Numbered from the stretch's first letter, positions 48,189 to 57,304 are shown. The stretch is 64,000 bases of DNA from Pseudomonas putida (GCF_002741075.1 NZ_CP016634.1:5322501-5386500), one strand, 5' to 3'. Numbers and translations are program-made. The notes: generated from the sequence alone by a model not told the origin.

Positions 48189-49814
48189 ATGTCCCTACGC
48201 AATATGAACATCGCCCCGCGTGCCTTGCTGGGCTTTGCCCTGATCGGTGCGCTGATGCTCGGTCTTGGCATTTTCTCGCTGATCCAGATGGGCAACATTC
48301 GCCAAGCCGGCGTCGCCATCGAAGCGGTGAGCGTACCGAGCATCAAGACCCTCGATGAACTGGCCCTGCTCAATCTGCGCATGCGCACCCTCGCCTACCG
48401 CCTGGTGCTCAACCGCGACCCTCAGTTCCAGCAGGACACCCAGCGCCAGATGGACGAGCGCAACGCGCAGATCGACAAGATCCGCGACGCCTATCGCCAG
48501 CTTGTGGAAGGCCCTCAGGAGCAAGCCGCCTTCGACCGGTACAACCAACTGCTCGGCCAATACCGCCAGCTGGAAGCGCGCATGCGCAGCCTCAGCCAGG
48601 CCAATCGCGTGGAGGAACTCCAGAGCCTGATCAACCGCGAGCTGTTCGAGAATGCCGAGCAGATCAACCAGGCCATGGCGAACCTGGTGCGCATCAACAC
48701 CGAGCAGACCCGCGCCACCAATGCGACAGCCGCCAGCCAATATGACACTGCATTCGCCCTGGTCATCGGCCTGCTGGTGACAGCCACCATCCTGACTCTG
48801 CTATGCGCGTTCCTGTTGACCCGCAGCATCGTCAAGCCGATCGACGAAGCGCTCAAGGCCGCCGAACAGGTCGCCGACGGCGACCTGACCCAGGTGATCC
48901 GCGCCGAGGGCAGCGATGAAGCCGCTCGCCTGTTGCGCGCCATGGCGCGGATGCAGGACAAGCTGCGTGACACCCTGCAATTGATCGCAGGCTCGGCCAC
49001 CCAGTTGGCGTCGGCCGCCGAGGAACTCAATTGCGTCACCGACGAAAGCGCCCGCGGCCTGCAGCAGCAGAACAACGAGATCGAACAGGCCGCCACTGCG
49101 GTCACTGAAATGACCAGCGCGGTGGAAGAAGTGGCGCGCAATGCCGTGAGCACGTCCGAAGCCTCCAGCGAGGCGAGCCGTTCAGCGGGCGATGGTCGCG
49201 ACCTGGTGCTGGAGACGGTGGGCGCCATCGAGCGCATGAGCAGCGATGTGCAGGCCACCGCCACACTGGTCACCCGCCTGGCGTCCCAATCCCGGGATAT
49301 CGGCAAGGTCCTGGATGTGATCCGCGGCCTGGCCGATCAGACCAACCTGCTGGCACTCAATGCCGCGATCGAAGCGGCCCGCGCCGGCGAGGCCGGCCGT
49401 GGCTTTGCCGTGGTGGCCGACGAGGTACGGGCGCTGGCCCACCGTACCCAGCAATCGACCAGCGAAATCGAACGAATGATTGCCAGTATCCAGGGCGGGA
49501 CGGAAGAAGCGGTGACCTCGATGCGCACCAGCACCGAGCGCGCCGAGTCGACCCTGAACATCGCCCGGGGCGCCGGCCTGGCCCTGGACAGCATCGCCAG
49601 CGCGGTGTCACAGATCAACGAGCGCAACCTGGTGATCGCCAGCGCCGCCGAAGAGCAGGCCCAGGTGGCCCGCGAGGTGGACCGCAACCTGGTGAACATC
49701 AATGACCTGTCGGTACAGAGCGCGACCGGGGCGCATCAGACCAGCGTGGCCAGTGCCGACCTTTCGCGCCTGGCGGTCGACCTCAACGGCCTGGTGGCGC
49801 GTTTTCGCACCTGA
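48189..49814 (+). CDS. Methyl-accepting chemotaxis protein, four-helix-bundle sensor
   Basis: A 541-residue chemoreceptor. First membrane segment near residues 10-31 ([21 protein letters not shown]), an all-helical periplasmic 4HB_MCP domain (about 35-188), second membrane segment ([22 protein letters not shown]), HAMP ([20 protein letters not shown]) and the signalling domain with tip [16 protein letters not shown]. No C-terminal CheR-docking pentapeptide. Ligand unknown; the location inside the betaine island makes a quaternary amine or amino acid worth testing. Confidence 0.9.
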   Translation: MSLRNMNIAPRALLGFALIGALMLGLGIFSLIQMGNIRQAGVAIEAVSVPSIKTLDELALLNLRMRTLAYRLVLNRDPQFQQDTQRQMDERNAQIDKIRDAYRQLVEGPQEQAAFDRYNQLLGQYRQLEARMRSLSQANRVEELQSLINRELFENAEQINQAMANLVRINTEQTRATNATAASQYDTAFALVIGLLVTATILTLLCAFLLTRSIVKPIDEALKAAEQVADGDLTQVIRAEGSDEAARLLRAMARMQDKLRDTLQLIAGSATQLASAAEELNCVTDESARGLQQQNNEIEQAATAVTEMTSAVEEVARNAVSTSEASSEASRSAGDGRDLVLETVGAIERMSSDVQATATLVTRLASQSRDIGKVLDVIRGLADQTNLLALNAAIEAARAGEAGRGFAVVADEVRALAHRTQQSTSEIERMIASIQGGTEEAVTSMRTSTERAESTLNIARGAGLALDSIASAVSQINERNLVIASAAEEQAQVAREVDRNLVNINDLSVQSATGAHQTSVASADLSRLAVDLNGLVARFRT

Positions 49815-49820
49815 CAGCAA

Positions 49821-49841
49821 CGGGGCTGCTTCGCAGCCCCG
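49821..49841. terminator. Bidirectional terminator hairpin
   Basis: CGGGGCTGC, loop TTC, GCAGCCCCG: a 9-bp stem between the convergent chemoreceptor and gbcB genes. No T-run in either direction. Confidence 0.6.
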
Positions 49842-49850
49842 TATCCAGGA

Positions 49851-50954
49851 TCAGTACTCGATCCGCACGTCCCCTTGCGGCACGCTGCAGCATGACAGGA
49901 TGTAGCCTTCGGCTTCGTCTTCCTCGGTGATACCGCCGTTGTGGTCCATGACCACTTCGCCGCCGAGCTTGAGCACCTTGCAGGTACCGCAAATACCCAT
50001 GCCACAGGCTTTGGGGATCATCAGCCCGACCTTGGCCGCTGCCGCATGCACCGTCTCCCCTGGGGCGATGCGGATGCTCTTCTCGCTGCCGACGAACTCC
50101 ACTAGGTTGAGGTCGGCTGCGTCGAGTTCCTCGGCCGCCTCGGCAGCCTGCTCGGCATGCTCCACGGCGTCGGCCTTGGCCTCTGCCGGGGTCGCTCCGA
50201 ACGACTCTTCATGGTAGTTGCGCATGTCGAAGCCCACCGCCTCGAGCATGCGCTTGACGGCATTCATGTACGGCGTCGGGCCGCAGCAGAACACTACCCG
50301 CTCCATGTAGTCAGGCGCGATCAGCTCCATCAGGCGCTGGTTGAGGTAGCCGCGGTAGCCCGACCAGGGCTCGCCCAGGCCGTGCTTCTCGCAAATGATG
50401 TGCAAGCTGAAGTTGGGGATCCGCGAGGCCATCTGGTCCAGTTCGCGGTGATAGATGATGTCCTTCGGCGAACGGGCGCTGTGGACGAAGACCATGTCGA
50501 CGTTGCCGTTGGTGTCATAGAACCAACGGGCCATGGACATCACCGGGGTGATACCGACACCGCCCGAGAGGTACAGCACCTTCGATGCCGGGAAGTCGAT
50601 GGCGTTGAACAGCCCCACCGGCCCGTGCACCGCCAGCTCGAAGCCTTCGTGCATGTTGTCGTGCAGCCAGTTGGACACCTGCCCGCCGGGTACGCGCTTG
50701 ACCGTGATCGAGAAGCTGTAGGGCACCGAGGGCGAGCTGGAGATGGTATACGAGCGCATCACCTGCTTGCCGTCGATCTCAAGCTCCAGGGTGACGAACT
50801 GCCCGGGCTTGAAGAAGAACATGATCGGCTGGTCGGCCATGAAACAGAAGGTGCGCACGTCCCAGGTCTCCTGGATGACCTTGACGCAGCGCACCACATG
50901 GCGGCCGTTGGCCCAGGTCTGGGTCGTGACCGGATTGAGGAAGGTATCGGACAT
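49851..50954 (-). CDS. gbcB: GbcB, glycine betaine monooxygenase reductase
   Basis: A 367-residue electron-transfer protein. The FAD domain has MRSYTISSSPS (the RxYS motif), the NAD(P)H domain has YLSGGVGITPVMSM and FCCGPTPYM, and the C-terminal 2Fe-2S ferredoxin has CGMGICGTCK plus a distal Cys in ILSCCS. It passes electrons from NADH to the Rieske oxygenase GbcA. ATG at 50954 follows GGAGAAGAAC; the longer in-frame start at 51227 is rejected. An acidic linker (EHAEQAAEAAEELDAADL) precedes the ferredoxin domain. Confidence 0.92.
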   Translation of the reverse strand: MSDTFLNPVTTQTWANGRHVVRCVKVIQETWDVRTFCFMADQPIMFFFKPGQFVTLELEIDGKQVMRSYTISSSPSVPYSFSITVKRVPGGQVSNWLHDNMHEGFELAVHGPVGLFNAIDFPASKVLYLSGGVGITPVMSMARWFYDTNGNVDMVFVHSARSPKDIIYHRELDQMASRIPNFSLHIICEKHGLGEPWSGYRGYLNQRLMELIAPDYMERVVFCCGPTPYMNAVKRMLEAVGFDMRNYHEESFGATPAEAKADAVEHAEQAAEAAEELDAADLNLVEFVGSEKSIRIAPGETVHAAAAKVGLMIPKACGMGICGTCKVLKLGGEVVMDHNGGITEEDEAEGYILSCCSVPQGDVRIEY

Positions 50955-51247
50955 GTTCTTCTCCAGCGGCCGACTACCGGCCTTCATGGCTGCGATAATG
51001 CGCAAGCCAGCGACGAAGTACATTCCCATCAGCGACATCGGCGTGCTTATCGCGACCAGCCCCATGCTACAAGGGCTGGCGCGTCGGAATCGGATTCGGC
51101 CATGTCGCCCGTGGATATGGTTCCTGTCGGCGGCGAACGCACACTCCACGGCAAATGAAACAGCTGTTTTTAGCAAGCAGCCTTGCGGCAAACCACAACA
51201 ACGATTAGCCACTTTCGCCGGCCGCATACGGCCCTGAGGACCAAACG
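50955..51247. promoter_or_regulatory. Divergent gbcB-gbcA regulatory region (293 bp)
   Basis: Promoters of both genes must lie here. TGTCG half-sites occur at about 51103 and 51124. In P. aeruginosa the AraC-type activator GbdR controls both genes; a GbdR site is expected but I cannot assign one with confidence. CACAACAA at 51194-51201 is one base off the Hfq/Crc motif. Confidence 0.45.
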
Positions 51248-52540
51248 ATGGACGTCACCGCAACCCTGAGCCTGGGCGATCCACTGGAAGCTGCACGCAA
51301 GGCCACCGCCGAGATGCTGCAGACCCGCGAGCGCACCTACTCGCTGCCCCAGCCTTTCTACACCGACGAGCGTCTGTTCCAGATCGACATGCAGGAGATC
51401 TTCCACAAGGAGTGGTTGATCGCCGGCATGACGTGCGAGATTCCGACCAAGGGCAACTTCCTGACCCTGCAGATCGGCAAGAACCCAATCATCGTTATCC
51501 GTGGCGCCGAAGGCCAAGTGCATGCGTTCCACAACGTCTGCCGTCACCGTGGCTCGCGCCTGTGCACCAGCGAAAAGGGCAAGGTGGCCAAGCTGGTCTG
51601 CCCGTACCACCAGTGGACCTATGAAATCGACGGTCGCCTGCTGTTCGCCGGCACCGAGATGGGCGCCGACTTCGACATGAAGCAGTACGGCCTCAAGCCT
51701 GTGCACGTGAAGACCGCCGGTGGCTACATCTTCATCAGCCTGGCCGAGAACCCGCCAGCGATCGACGAGTTCCTGGCAACGCTCGACCACTACATGGAAC
51801 CGTACGACATGGAGAACACCAAGGTGGCGGTGCAAACCACCTTGATGGAAAAAGCCAACTGGAAGCTGGTGCTGGAGAACAACCGCGAGTGCTACCACTG
51901 CAACGGCTCGCACCCTGAGCTGCTCAAGACCCTGCTGGAGTGGGACGACACCAACGACCCACGCGCCGACCAGGCGTTCAAGGACCACGTCGCCGCCTCC
52001 GCTGCTGCCTGGGAAGCCGAGAAGATCCCGTACCTGCACAAGAGCCATGGCCTGCGTAACCGTATCGTGCGCATGCCGCTGCTCAAGGGCACCGTGTCCA
52101 TGACCATGGACGGCAAGCAGGCGTGCAAGAAGCTGATGGGCCGCATCAAGAACCCAGACCTGGGCTCGATGCGTATCCTGCACCTGCCGCACGCATGGAA
52201 CCACTGCATGGGCGACCACATGATCGTGTTCACCGTGTGGCCGATCAGCGCTCAGGAGTCGATGGTCACCACCAAGTGGCTGGTGCACAAAGATGCCGTC
52301 GAAGGCGTCGACTACGACCCGGAAAACATGCGCAAGGTCTGGGACGCTACCAACGACCAGGACCGTCGTCTGGCTGAAGAAAACCAGCGCGGCATCAACT
52401 CCACCGCCTACCAGCCTGGCCCGTACTCCAAGACCTACGAGTTCGGCGTGGTCAACTTCATCGACTGGTACTCCCAGCGCGTGCTCAACAACCTGGGGGC
52501 GGAGCCGGCGCCGTACCTGAAGGAAGTCAAAGCGCAGTAA
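51248..52540 (+). CDS. gbcA: GbcA, glycine betaine monooxygenase (Rieske oxygenase)
   Basis: A 430-residue Rieske non-haem iron oxygenase. The Rieske ligands are in VCRHRGSRLCTS and LVCPYHQWTY. The mononuclear iron site begins NRECYHCNGSHPELL. It demethylates glycine betaine to dimethylglycine and formaldehyde, with GbcB as reductase. The start is ATG 4-10 bases after a GAGGACC-like RBS. Confidence 0.94.
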   Translation: MDVTATLSLGDPLEAARKATAEMLQTRERTYSLPQPFYTDERLFQIDMQEIFHKEWLIAGMTCEIPTKGNFLTLQIGKNPIIVIRGAEGQVHAFHNVCRHRGSRLCTSEKGKVAKLVCPYHQWTYEIDGRLLFAGTEMGADFDMKQYGLKPVHVKTAGGYIFISLAENPPAIDEFLATLDHYMEPYDMENTKVAVQTTLMEKANWKLVLENNRECYHCNGSHPELLKTLLEWDDTNDPRADQAFKDHVAASAAAWEAEKIPYLHKSHGLRNRIVRMPLLKGTVSMTMDGKQACKKLMGRIKNPDLGSMRILHLPHAWNHCMGDHMIVFTVWPISAQESMVTTKWLVHKDAVEGVDYDPENMRKVWDATNDQDRRLAEENQRGINSTAYQPGPYSKTYEFGVVNFIDWYSQRVLNNLGAEPAPYLKEVKAQ

Positions 52541-52556
52541 GGCATCGACGCTATAC

Positions 52557-52589
52557 GAAAAGAGCAGCCCGAGGGCTGCTCTTTTTTTT
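52557..52589 (+). terminator. Rho-independent terminator of gbcA
   Basis: AGAGCAGCCC (52561-52570) pairs with GGGCTGCTCT (52573-52582), tight GA loop, followed by an eight-T run. Confidence 0.92.
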
Positions 52590-52615
52590 GCTCGCAGCCC
52601 TGTCATGAAGAACGA

Positions 52616-53146
52616 TGATCAATTCTTGATCAACCTTCACCCAGCCAAGGCCTGCCATGGCCTGCAGCCACCGACCAACACTTTATCCACAGCCTGGCTC
52701 ACAGTAATTGTGGAAAGTCGCCCTGAACCCTCACTCAATCCGTTGCTCATTATTTGATCAAAACTCTGTATCCCTTAGAATTCGTGGCTTCTGGCGATTA
52801 CCGAACATCTTGTCCACAGAGCCGCCAACAGACTTTGTGGGCAAGGTTGGATCACTGACGCACACGCCTGTGGATAGACCCCTGAATGCCCTGGCACGCA
52901 GCGGTTTCAGAGGAATTGATCAATTATCGAACAAACGGCTGGAGACCAATGAATACGCGGGCTGCGTCATTGGCCAAACAGATTATCCACAGAGCCGCCA
53001 ACAGCGATTGTGGGAAACGTTTGGCATTTAGGGGATAGGCGAAGCGTAGAGCCTGTTCAATTGTTGATCAAAGCTACAGAGGCCAGGATTGGCGAGGCCT
53101 GCAGCGAGGCGTAAACATTTTATCAACAGGGTGGCGAACAGATTCG
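52616..53146. repeat. Four-unit array of TTGATCAA palindromes and DnaA-box-like dyads
   Basis: TTGATCAA occurs at 52626, 52754, 52916 and 53064 (plus TGATCAA at 52616). Each is followed after 57, 56, 67 and 56 bp by a box: TTATCCACAG (52683), TTGTCCACAG (52810), TTATCCACAG (52983), TTATCAACAG (53120). In every unit ACAG recurs exactly 18 bases after the box start, and TTGTGG starts exactly 25 bases after it in units 1-3 (degenerate in unit 4). The TGTGGnAA end is an inverted, poorer copy of the box. An extra TGTGGATAG is at 52869. Sequence between the motifs is not conserved. No gene fits in this gap. Confidence 0.85.
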
Positions 53147-53151
53147 GTGTG

Positions 53152-53179
53152 TAAAAGATCGGGGCCGCACAGCGGCCCC
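53152..53179 (-). terminator. Terminator of the dgc-etf operon
   Basis: GGGGCCGC and GCGGCCCC (53161-53179) form an 8-bp stem with ACA loop; on the minus strand it is followed by GATCTTTTA. It lies 14 bases after the etfB stop. Confidence 0.7.
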
Positions 53180-53192
53180 AGCGTCGCAATGC

Positions 53193-53963
53193 TTAGCGCA
53201 GTACCCCTTCCTCCACCAGCAACTTCAGGATCGCCTCGGCGCCTTCCTGTGGAGAAACGTCCTTGAGCACCTTGCCGCCTCCGCCGCTGGCCTTGGCCGT
53301 GGCGGCTTTCATGCGGTCCGCGCCGCTCTTGGCCTTGATCACCTTCAGCCGCTTGGGCCGTGGACGGGCCGGCTGCAGTTCGGCATCGGCCAGCAGCTCA
53401 TCCTCGACCACCGCCACATTGCGCGCGGCGAGCACGCCCCGGCGAGCCGGGCCGAAAGCGCTCTGGCGCGGCTTGGGCGCAGCGTTATCCACAGTCGCCA
53501 AGAGCGGCAGGCGCACCTTCAGACGGCGTCGCTGGCCCCGTGGCAAAGCTTGCAGAACCTGCGCAGTGCCGTTGTCGATCGACTCCACTTCGGCCAGGCC
53601 CACCACCAACGGCCAGCCCAGGCGCTCAGCCAGCAAGAACGGCAACATGCCCGAACCTTCGCCGGTTTCCGCCTGGCTGCCGGTCAGCACCAACTGTGCC
53701 CCGGCGTCGCGCAGGTAATCACCCAGCACGCCCAGCACATCGGCACCCGCCGGCTGCTCCAGCACATCGAGATGATCCAGGCCCATGCCCAGGTAAGCGC
53801 GCAGTGCTTCCTCGCGTGGATCGCCAGCATGCACCACCTGCAAGTTATCCCCAGCCAGCTGCAAGCCCAGTTCGACGGCGCGGGAGTCCTGCTCGGCGCG
53901 ACGGGTGCGGCCGGAGCTGGGGTGGGCGCCGATGGAGACCAGGCTGATGACTTTCGTACTCAT
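53193..53963 (-). CDS. etfB: Electron transfer flavoprotein beta subunit (dimethylglycine-linked)
   Basis: A 256-residue EtfB. The adenine-nucleotide/loop region (VLTGSQAETGEGSGMLPFLLAERLGWP) and the EtfB recognition-like segment are present. The C-terminal third is unusually basic (PARPRPKRLKVIKAKSGADRM-type sequence, then a Gly run). ATG at 53963 is used; upstream MRHKGTS lies in the spacer after etfA. It should carry electrons from DgcA/DgcB to the quinone pool and is distinct from the housekeeping EtfAB expected elsewhere. Confidence 0.87.
   Translation of the reverse strand: MSTKVISLVSIGAHPSSGRTRRAEQDSRAVELGLQLAGDNLQVVHAGDPREEALRAYLGMGLDHLDVLEQPAGADVLGVLGDYLRDAGAQLVLTGSQAETGEGSGMLPFLLAERLGWPLVVGLAEVESIDNGTAQVLQALPRGQRRRLKVRLPLLATVDNAAPKPRQSAFGPARRGVLAARNVAVVEDELLADAELQPARPRPKRLKVIKAKSGADRMKAATAKASGGGGKVLKDVSPQEGAEAILKLLVEEGVLR
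53485..53493 (+). other. Perfect DnaA box inside etfB
   Basis: TTATCCACA, exact E. coli-type consensus. The next perfect copy is at 54689-54697 in etfA. Confidence 0.5.
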
Positions 53964-53973
53964 GCTCGTGCCC

Positions 53974-55206
53974 TTATGCCGCATCGCGCTGGCCGGCGCT
54001 GCGGTAGTTGTCCACAGCCTCGATCAACGCCTGGAGAATCGCCGAACTGTCGCCAATCACCGACAGGTCCGCCCGTTTGATCATGTCGCAGCCTGGGTCC
54101 ATGTTCACCGCCACCACCTTGTCGCAGGCACCGATACCCTGCAGGTGCTGGATCGCCCCGGAGATACCCACCGCCACGTAGACACGCGCCGTGACCCAGG
54201 TACCGGTGGCGCCGACCTGGCGGTTGCGCGGCATGAAGCCGTCGTCCACCGCTACCCGCGAGGCGCCTTCGGTAGCGCCGAGGGCGGCCGTCGCCTTGTG
54301 GAAAAGATCCCAGTCCTTGACGCCATTGCCGCCGGAGACGATGAATTCCGATTCGGCCATGGCGATCGCCGCCGGGTCCACGGCCACCGGGCCCAGGTCC
54401 TCGATGCGCGACAGACTGCGCGCCACGCTTGTGGACAACTCCACCGGCAGCGCTTCGTGACGGGTTTCGCTGACCGGATCGGAGCATTCGGCTGCCGCCA
54501 GGATCAGGCGCGGCAACCCACGCTGCAGGTCCTGCTGACCAGCTCCGGCACGGCCGATGCATTGGCCGTCCTTGACTTGCCATACCCGCGTCGCGGGGCG
54601 CTCGCCCAGCGCAGCGGCCAGGCGCCGGCCCAGCTCGCCACCACCGGTGCGGCTGTCGGGCAGCAGCCAGTGGCGCGGCGCGAACTGGTTATCCACAGCG
54701 CGCAGGCCCTGCACCAACTGCTCCGGTGCATAACCTTCGAACGCTTCGCCCTCGATGACCAGCAAGCGGTCGACACCGGCTGTGGAAAAGTTGCTTTCCT
54801 TGTGTTCGCCGAACACGATCGCCAGCACCGCGCCGTCGCTGCCGGCCAGGCTGTGGGCCAGGCCCAGCAGGTCGCGGTCGTGGCTGCCCAGGCGGCCACC
54901 GACCATGTCCGGAACCACGGCGATGTAGAACGCCGGCTCCGCAACCTGGTGCAGCGGCAGTTGCACCTCGGCCGCTGCCGTGCGGCGACCGGCGCCGGCG
55001 GTGCCCTGCTGGGCGCCACTGCGGTCGATACGCTTGAGGCCATTGGGGCCGATGAAGCCAGCGGCGATCGCGTGGGGGTTCTTGCGGATGAGGCCGTTAG
55101 GCCCCATCCAGCGGGTCTGTTGCGTCTGCATCGTCGCGTGCAGCGGATGCAGACGGTTACGGGCGATCCACTCGGCACGGGGATCGCGGCGGATGATGTC
55201 GCTCAT
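53974..55206 (-). CDS. etfA: Electron transfer flavoprotein alpha subunit (dimethylglycine-linked)
   Basis: A 410-residue EtfA, about 90 residues longer than housekeeping forms because of an N-terminal extension. The extension contains a near repeat (MGPNGLIRKNPHAI and IGPNGLKRIDR). The C-terminal FAD domain is intact (VGATGTWVTARVYVAVGISG, DPGCDMIKRADLSVIGD). It overlaps the dgcB stop by one base (TGATG) and precedes etfB by 10 bp. Confidence 0.88.
   Translation of the reverse strand: MSDIIRRDPRAEWIARNRLHPLHATMQTQQTRWMGPNGLIRKNPHAIAAGFIGPNGLKRIDRSGAQQGTAGAGRRTAAAEVQLPLHQVAEPAFYIAVVPDMVGGRLGSHDRDLLGLAHSLAGSDGAVLAIVFGEHKESNFSTAGVDRLLVIEGEAFEGYAPEQLVQGLRAVDNQFAPRHWLLPDSRTGGGELGRRLAAALGERPATRVWQVKDGQCIGRAGAGQQDLQRGLPRLILAAAECSDPVSETRHEALPVELSTSVARSLSRIEDLGPVAVDPAAIAMAESEFIVSGGNGVKDWDLFHKATAALGATEGASRVAVDDGFMPRNRQVGATGTWVTARVYVAVGISGAIQHLQGIGACDKVVAVNMDPGCDMIKRADLSVIGDSSAILQALIEAVDNYRSAGQRDAA
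54689..54697 (+). other. Perfect DnaA box inside etfA
   Basis: TTATCCACA. Near-consensus TTGTCCACA copies lie at 54008-54016 (plus) and 54430-54438 (minus), and TTATCCCCA at 53845-53853. Confidence 0.5.
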
Positions 55207-57158
55207 CAGTGCACCTCCGCAGGTTCACGTTTGGCCGCTTGGGATTTGGCGCCGGCAGGGGCGTCGTCCTCGATCAGCACGTCGGCGACAAGCTCGGCGA
55301 TGTCCTTGATCTGCGGACGGGGTTCGACCACGCCTTCGAGCATCGCGGTGCACTGTGGGCAACCCACGGCCACCAGCTCGGCCTCGGTCGTGCGGATGTC
55401 GTCCATGCGCATGTCAGGGATACGCTGCTTGCCCGGGATGTCGGTGATCGGCGCGCCACCGCCACCGCCACAGCAACGCGAGCGGAAGCCCGAACGTTCC
55501 ATCTCGCGGACCTCGATGCCGAGGGCCTTGAGCACATCGCGCGGCGCCTCGTATTCACCGTTGTAGCGGCCCAGGTAGCACGGATCGTGATAGGTGACGC
55601 TGCCACCTTTGTGCTGGCCCAGGTTGAGCTTGTTGGCGGCGATGAGTTCGGCGATGTAGGTGCTGTGGTGCTGCACCTGGTATTCGCCACCCAGGGCGCC
55701 GTATTCGTTCTTCAGCACATGGAAACTGTGCGGGTCGCAGGTGACGATGCGCTGGAAGCGGTACTTGTTCAGCGTCTGGATGTTGCGCTTGGCCAGTTGC
55801 TGGAAGGTCGCCTCGTCGCCCAGACGGCGTGCCACGTCGCCACTGTCGCGCTCTTCCAGGCCGAGTACGGCGAAGTCCACGCCAGAGGCCTTGAGCACTT
55901 TGACGAACGCCCGCAGGGTGCGCTGGTTGCGCATGTCGAAGGCACCATCACCGACCCAGAACAGCACCTCGGTGCTCTTGACCTCGGACAACAGCTTGAG
56001 ATTGAGGTCGGCGGCCCAGTTCATCCGCCCGCCTGGGTTGAAGCCGCCAGGGTTGTCGGTGGCGATCAGGTTGTCCAGCACCTCGGCGCCCTTGTTCGGG
56101 GTCGCGCCCTTTTCCAGGGTCAGGTGGCGACGCATATCGACGATGGCATCGACGTGCTCGATCATCATCGGGCATTCCTCGACGCAGGCGCGGCAAGTGG
56201 TGCACGACCACAGGGTCTCGGCGTCGACCAGGCCATTGACGATCGGCTGGTGCGGATGACCGCCATGCTCGCCGATCGGCTTGCCCGGATAAGGGCTGCC
56301 GGCGAACTGCGCATCGGTGCCACCGGCCAGGCCGATGACCATGTCCTGGATGAGCTTTTTCGGGTTCAACGGCTGGCCGGCAGCGAATGCCGGGCACATG
56401 GCTTCGCACTTGCCGCACTGCACGCAGGCATCGAAGCCGAGCAGTTGGTTCCAGGTGAAGTCCACTGGTTTTTCCACGCCTAACGGCGCGTTCGGGTCTT
56501 CCAGGTCCAGCGGCTTGAGGCCAGTGGAGCGACCACCGCCGAAGCGTTCGGCGCGGCGGTGCCAGGCCAGGTGCAGGGCACCGGCGAAGGCGTGCTTCAT
56601 CGGGCCGCCCCAGGTCATGCCGAAGAACAGCTCCGACACGCCCCACAGCACGCCCACGCCCAGCACGGCGACCAGCAACCAGCCACCGGTACCTTCCGGC
56701 AGGATGCCAGCCACTGGCAGCGTGGCGATGAAGAAGCTCGCGGCGAACACCAGCAAGCTCTTGGGCAGGCGCATCCACGGCCCCTTGGACAGGCGCGAAG
56801 GTGGGTTCAGGCGACGCTTGAAGACGAACAGGGCGCCACAGAACATCAGCACCGTGGCGGCCAGCAAGGCATAGCCGAGGATCTTGCTCTGCAGGCCAAA
56901 GCCATGGACCAGGATCGCCAGCACGGCCGACAGCACGAAGCCGCCTGCGGTGGCCACGTGGGTCTTGGACATGTACTTGTCGCGCTCGACCACATGGTGC
57001 AGGTCCACCAGGTAACGCCGTGGCATGGCCAGCAGGCCACCGATCAGGTTGACCTTGGAAGGTCGACCACGCCGCCACATGCGCACCCGGCGCAGGGCGC
57101 CGAGCACCGCCAGGCCAAGGGCAGCGAACAGCAGGATGGGTAGAAGGGTGTTCAACAT
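55206..57158 (-). CDS. dgcB: DgcB, dimethylglycine catabolism iron-sulfur membrane protein
   Basis: A 650-residue protein with N-terminal membrane segments (LNTLLPILLFAALGLAVLGAL; more near residues 70-190) and a heterodisulfide-reductase-like C-terminal part. Two 4Fe-4S motifs are visible, CVQCGKCEAMCP and CTTCRACVEECP, followed by a CCG domain with DPCYLGRYNGEYEAPR and SRCCGGGGG. With DgcA and the ETF it oxidises dimethylglycine to sarcosine and connects to the membrane quinone pool. ATG at 57158 (MLNTLL) is preferred to 57173. Confidence 0.92.
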   Translation of the reverse strand: MLNTLLPILLFAALGLAVLGALRRVRMWRRGRPSKVNLIGGLLAMPRRYLVDLHHVVERDKYMSKTHVATAGGFVLSAVLAILVHGFGLQSKILGYALLAATVLMFCGALFVFKRRLNPPSRLSKGPWMRLPKSLLVFAASFFIATLPVAGILPEGTGGWLLVAVLGVGVLWGVSELFFGMTWGGPMKHAFAGALHLAWHRRAERFGGGRSTGLKPLDLEDPNAPLGVEKPVDFTWNQLLGFDACVQCGKCEAMCPAFAAGQPLNPKKLIQDMVIGLAGGTDAQFAGSPYPGKPIGEHGGHPHQPIVNGLVDAETLWSCTTCRACVEECPMMIEHVDAIVDMRRHLTLEKGATPNKGAEVLDNLIATDNPGGFNPGGRMNWAADLNLKLLSEVKSTEVLFWVGDGAFDMRNQRTLRAFVKVLKASGVDFAVLGLEERDSGDVARRLGDEATFQQLAKRNIQTLNKYRFQRIVTCDPHSFHVLKNEYGALGGEYQVQHHSTYIAELIAANKLNLGQHKGGSVTYHDPCYLGRYNGEYEAPRDVLKALGIEVREMERSGFRSRCCGGGGGAPITDIPGKQRIPDMRMDDIRTTEAELVAVGCPQCTAMLEGVVEPRPQIKDIAELVADVLIEDDAPAGAKSQAAKREPAEVH

Positions 57159-57214
57159 GGGAGGCTCCCACAACAGCTGGATTCTTGCGCCGCCCTGGAG
57201 GCTGGATCGGCCCC

Positions 57215-57304
57215 TTGTGGGAGCGGGTTTACCCGCGAATGCGTCAGATCAGACAACCCTGTTGCTTGTGCTGACGCTTTCGCGGGTAAACCCGCTCCCA
57301 CAGG
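57215..57304. repeat. Inverted REP pair between dgcA and dgcB
   Basis: TTGTGGGAGCGGGTTTACCC and TTTCGCGGGTAAACCCGCTC facing each other in the 177-bp gap inside the dgc operon. Confidence 0.78.

Noticed and set aside
52626..53071. TTGATCAA motifs as Anr/FNR boxes
   Set aside because: The FNR/Anr site is TTGAT-N4-ATCAA; these palindromes have no central spacer.
52541..53192. Chromosomal origin oriC
   Set aside because: DnaA boxes are present but there is no AT-rich unwinding element that I can see and no dnaA, rpmH, gidA or par genes; gene content is catabolic.
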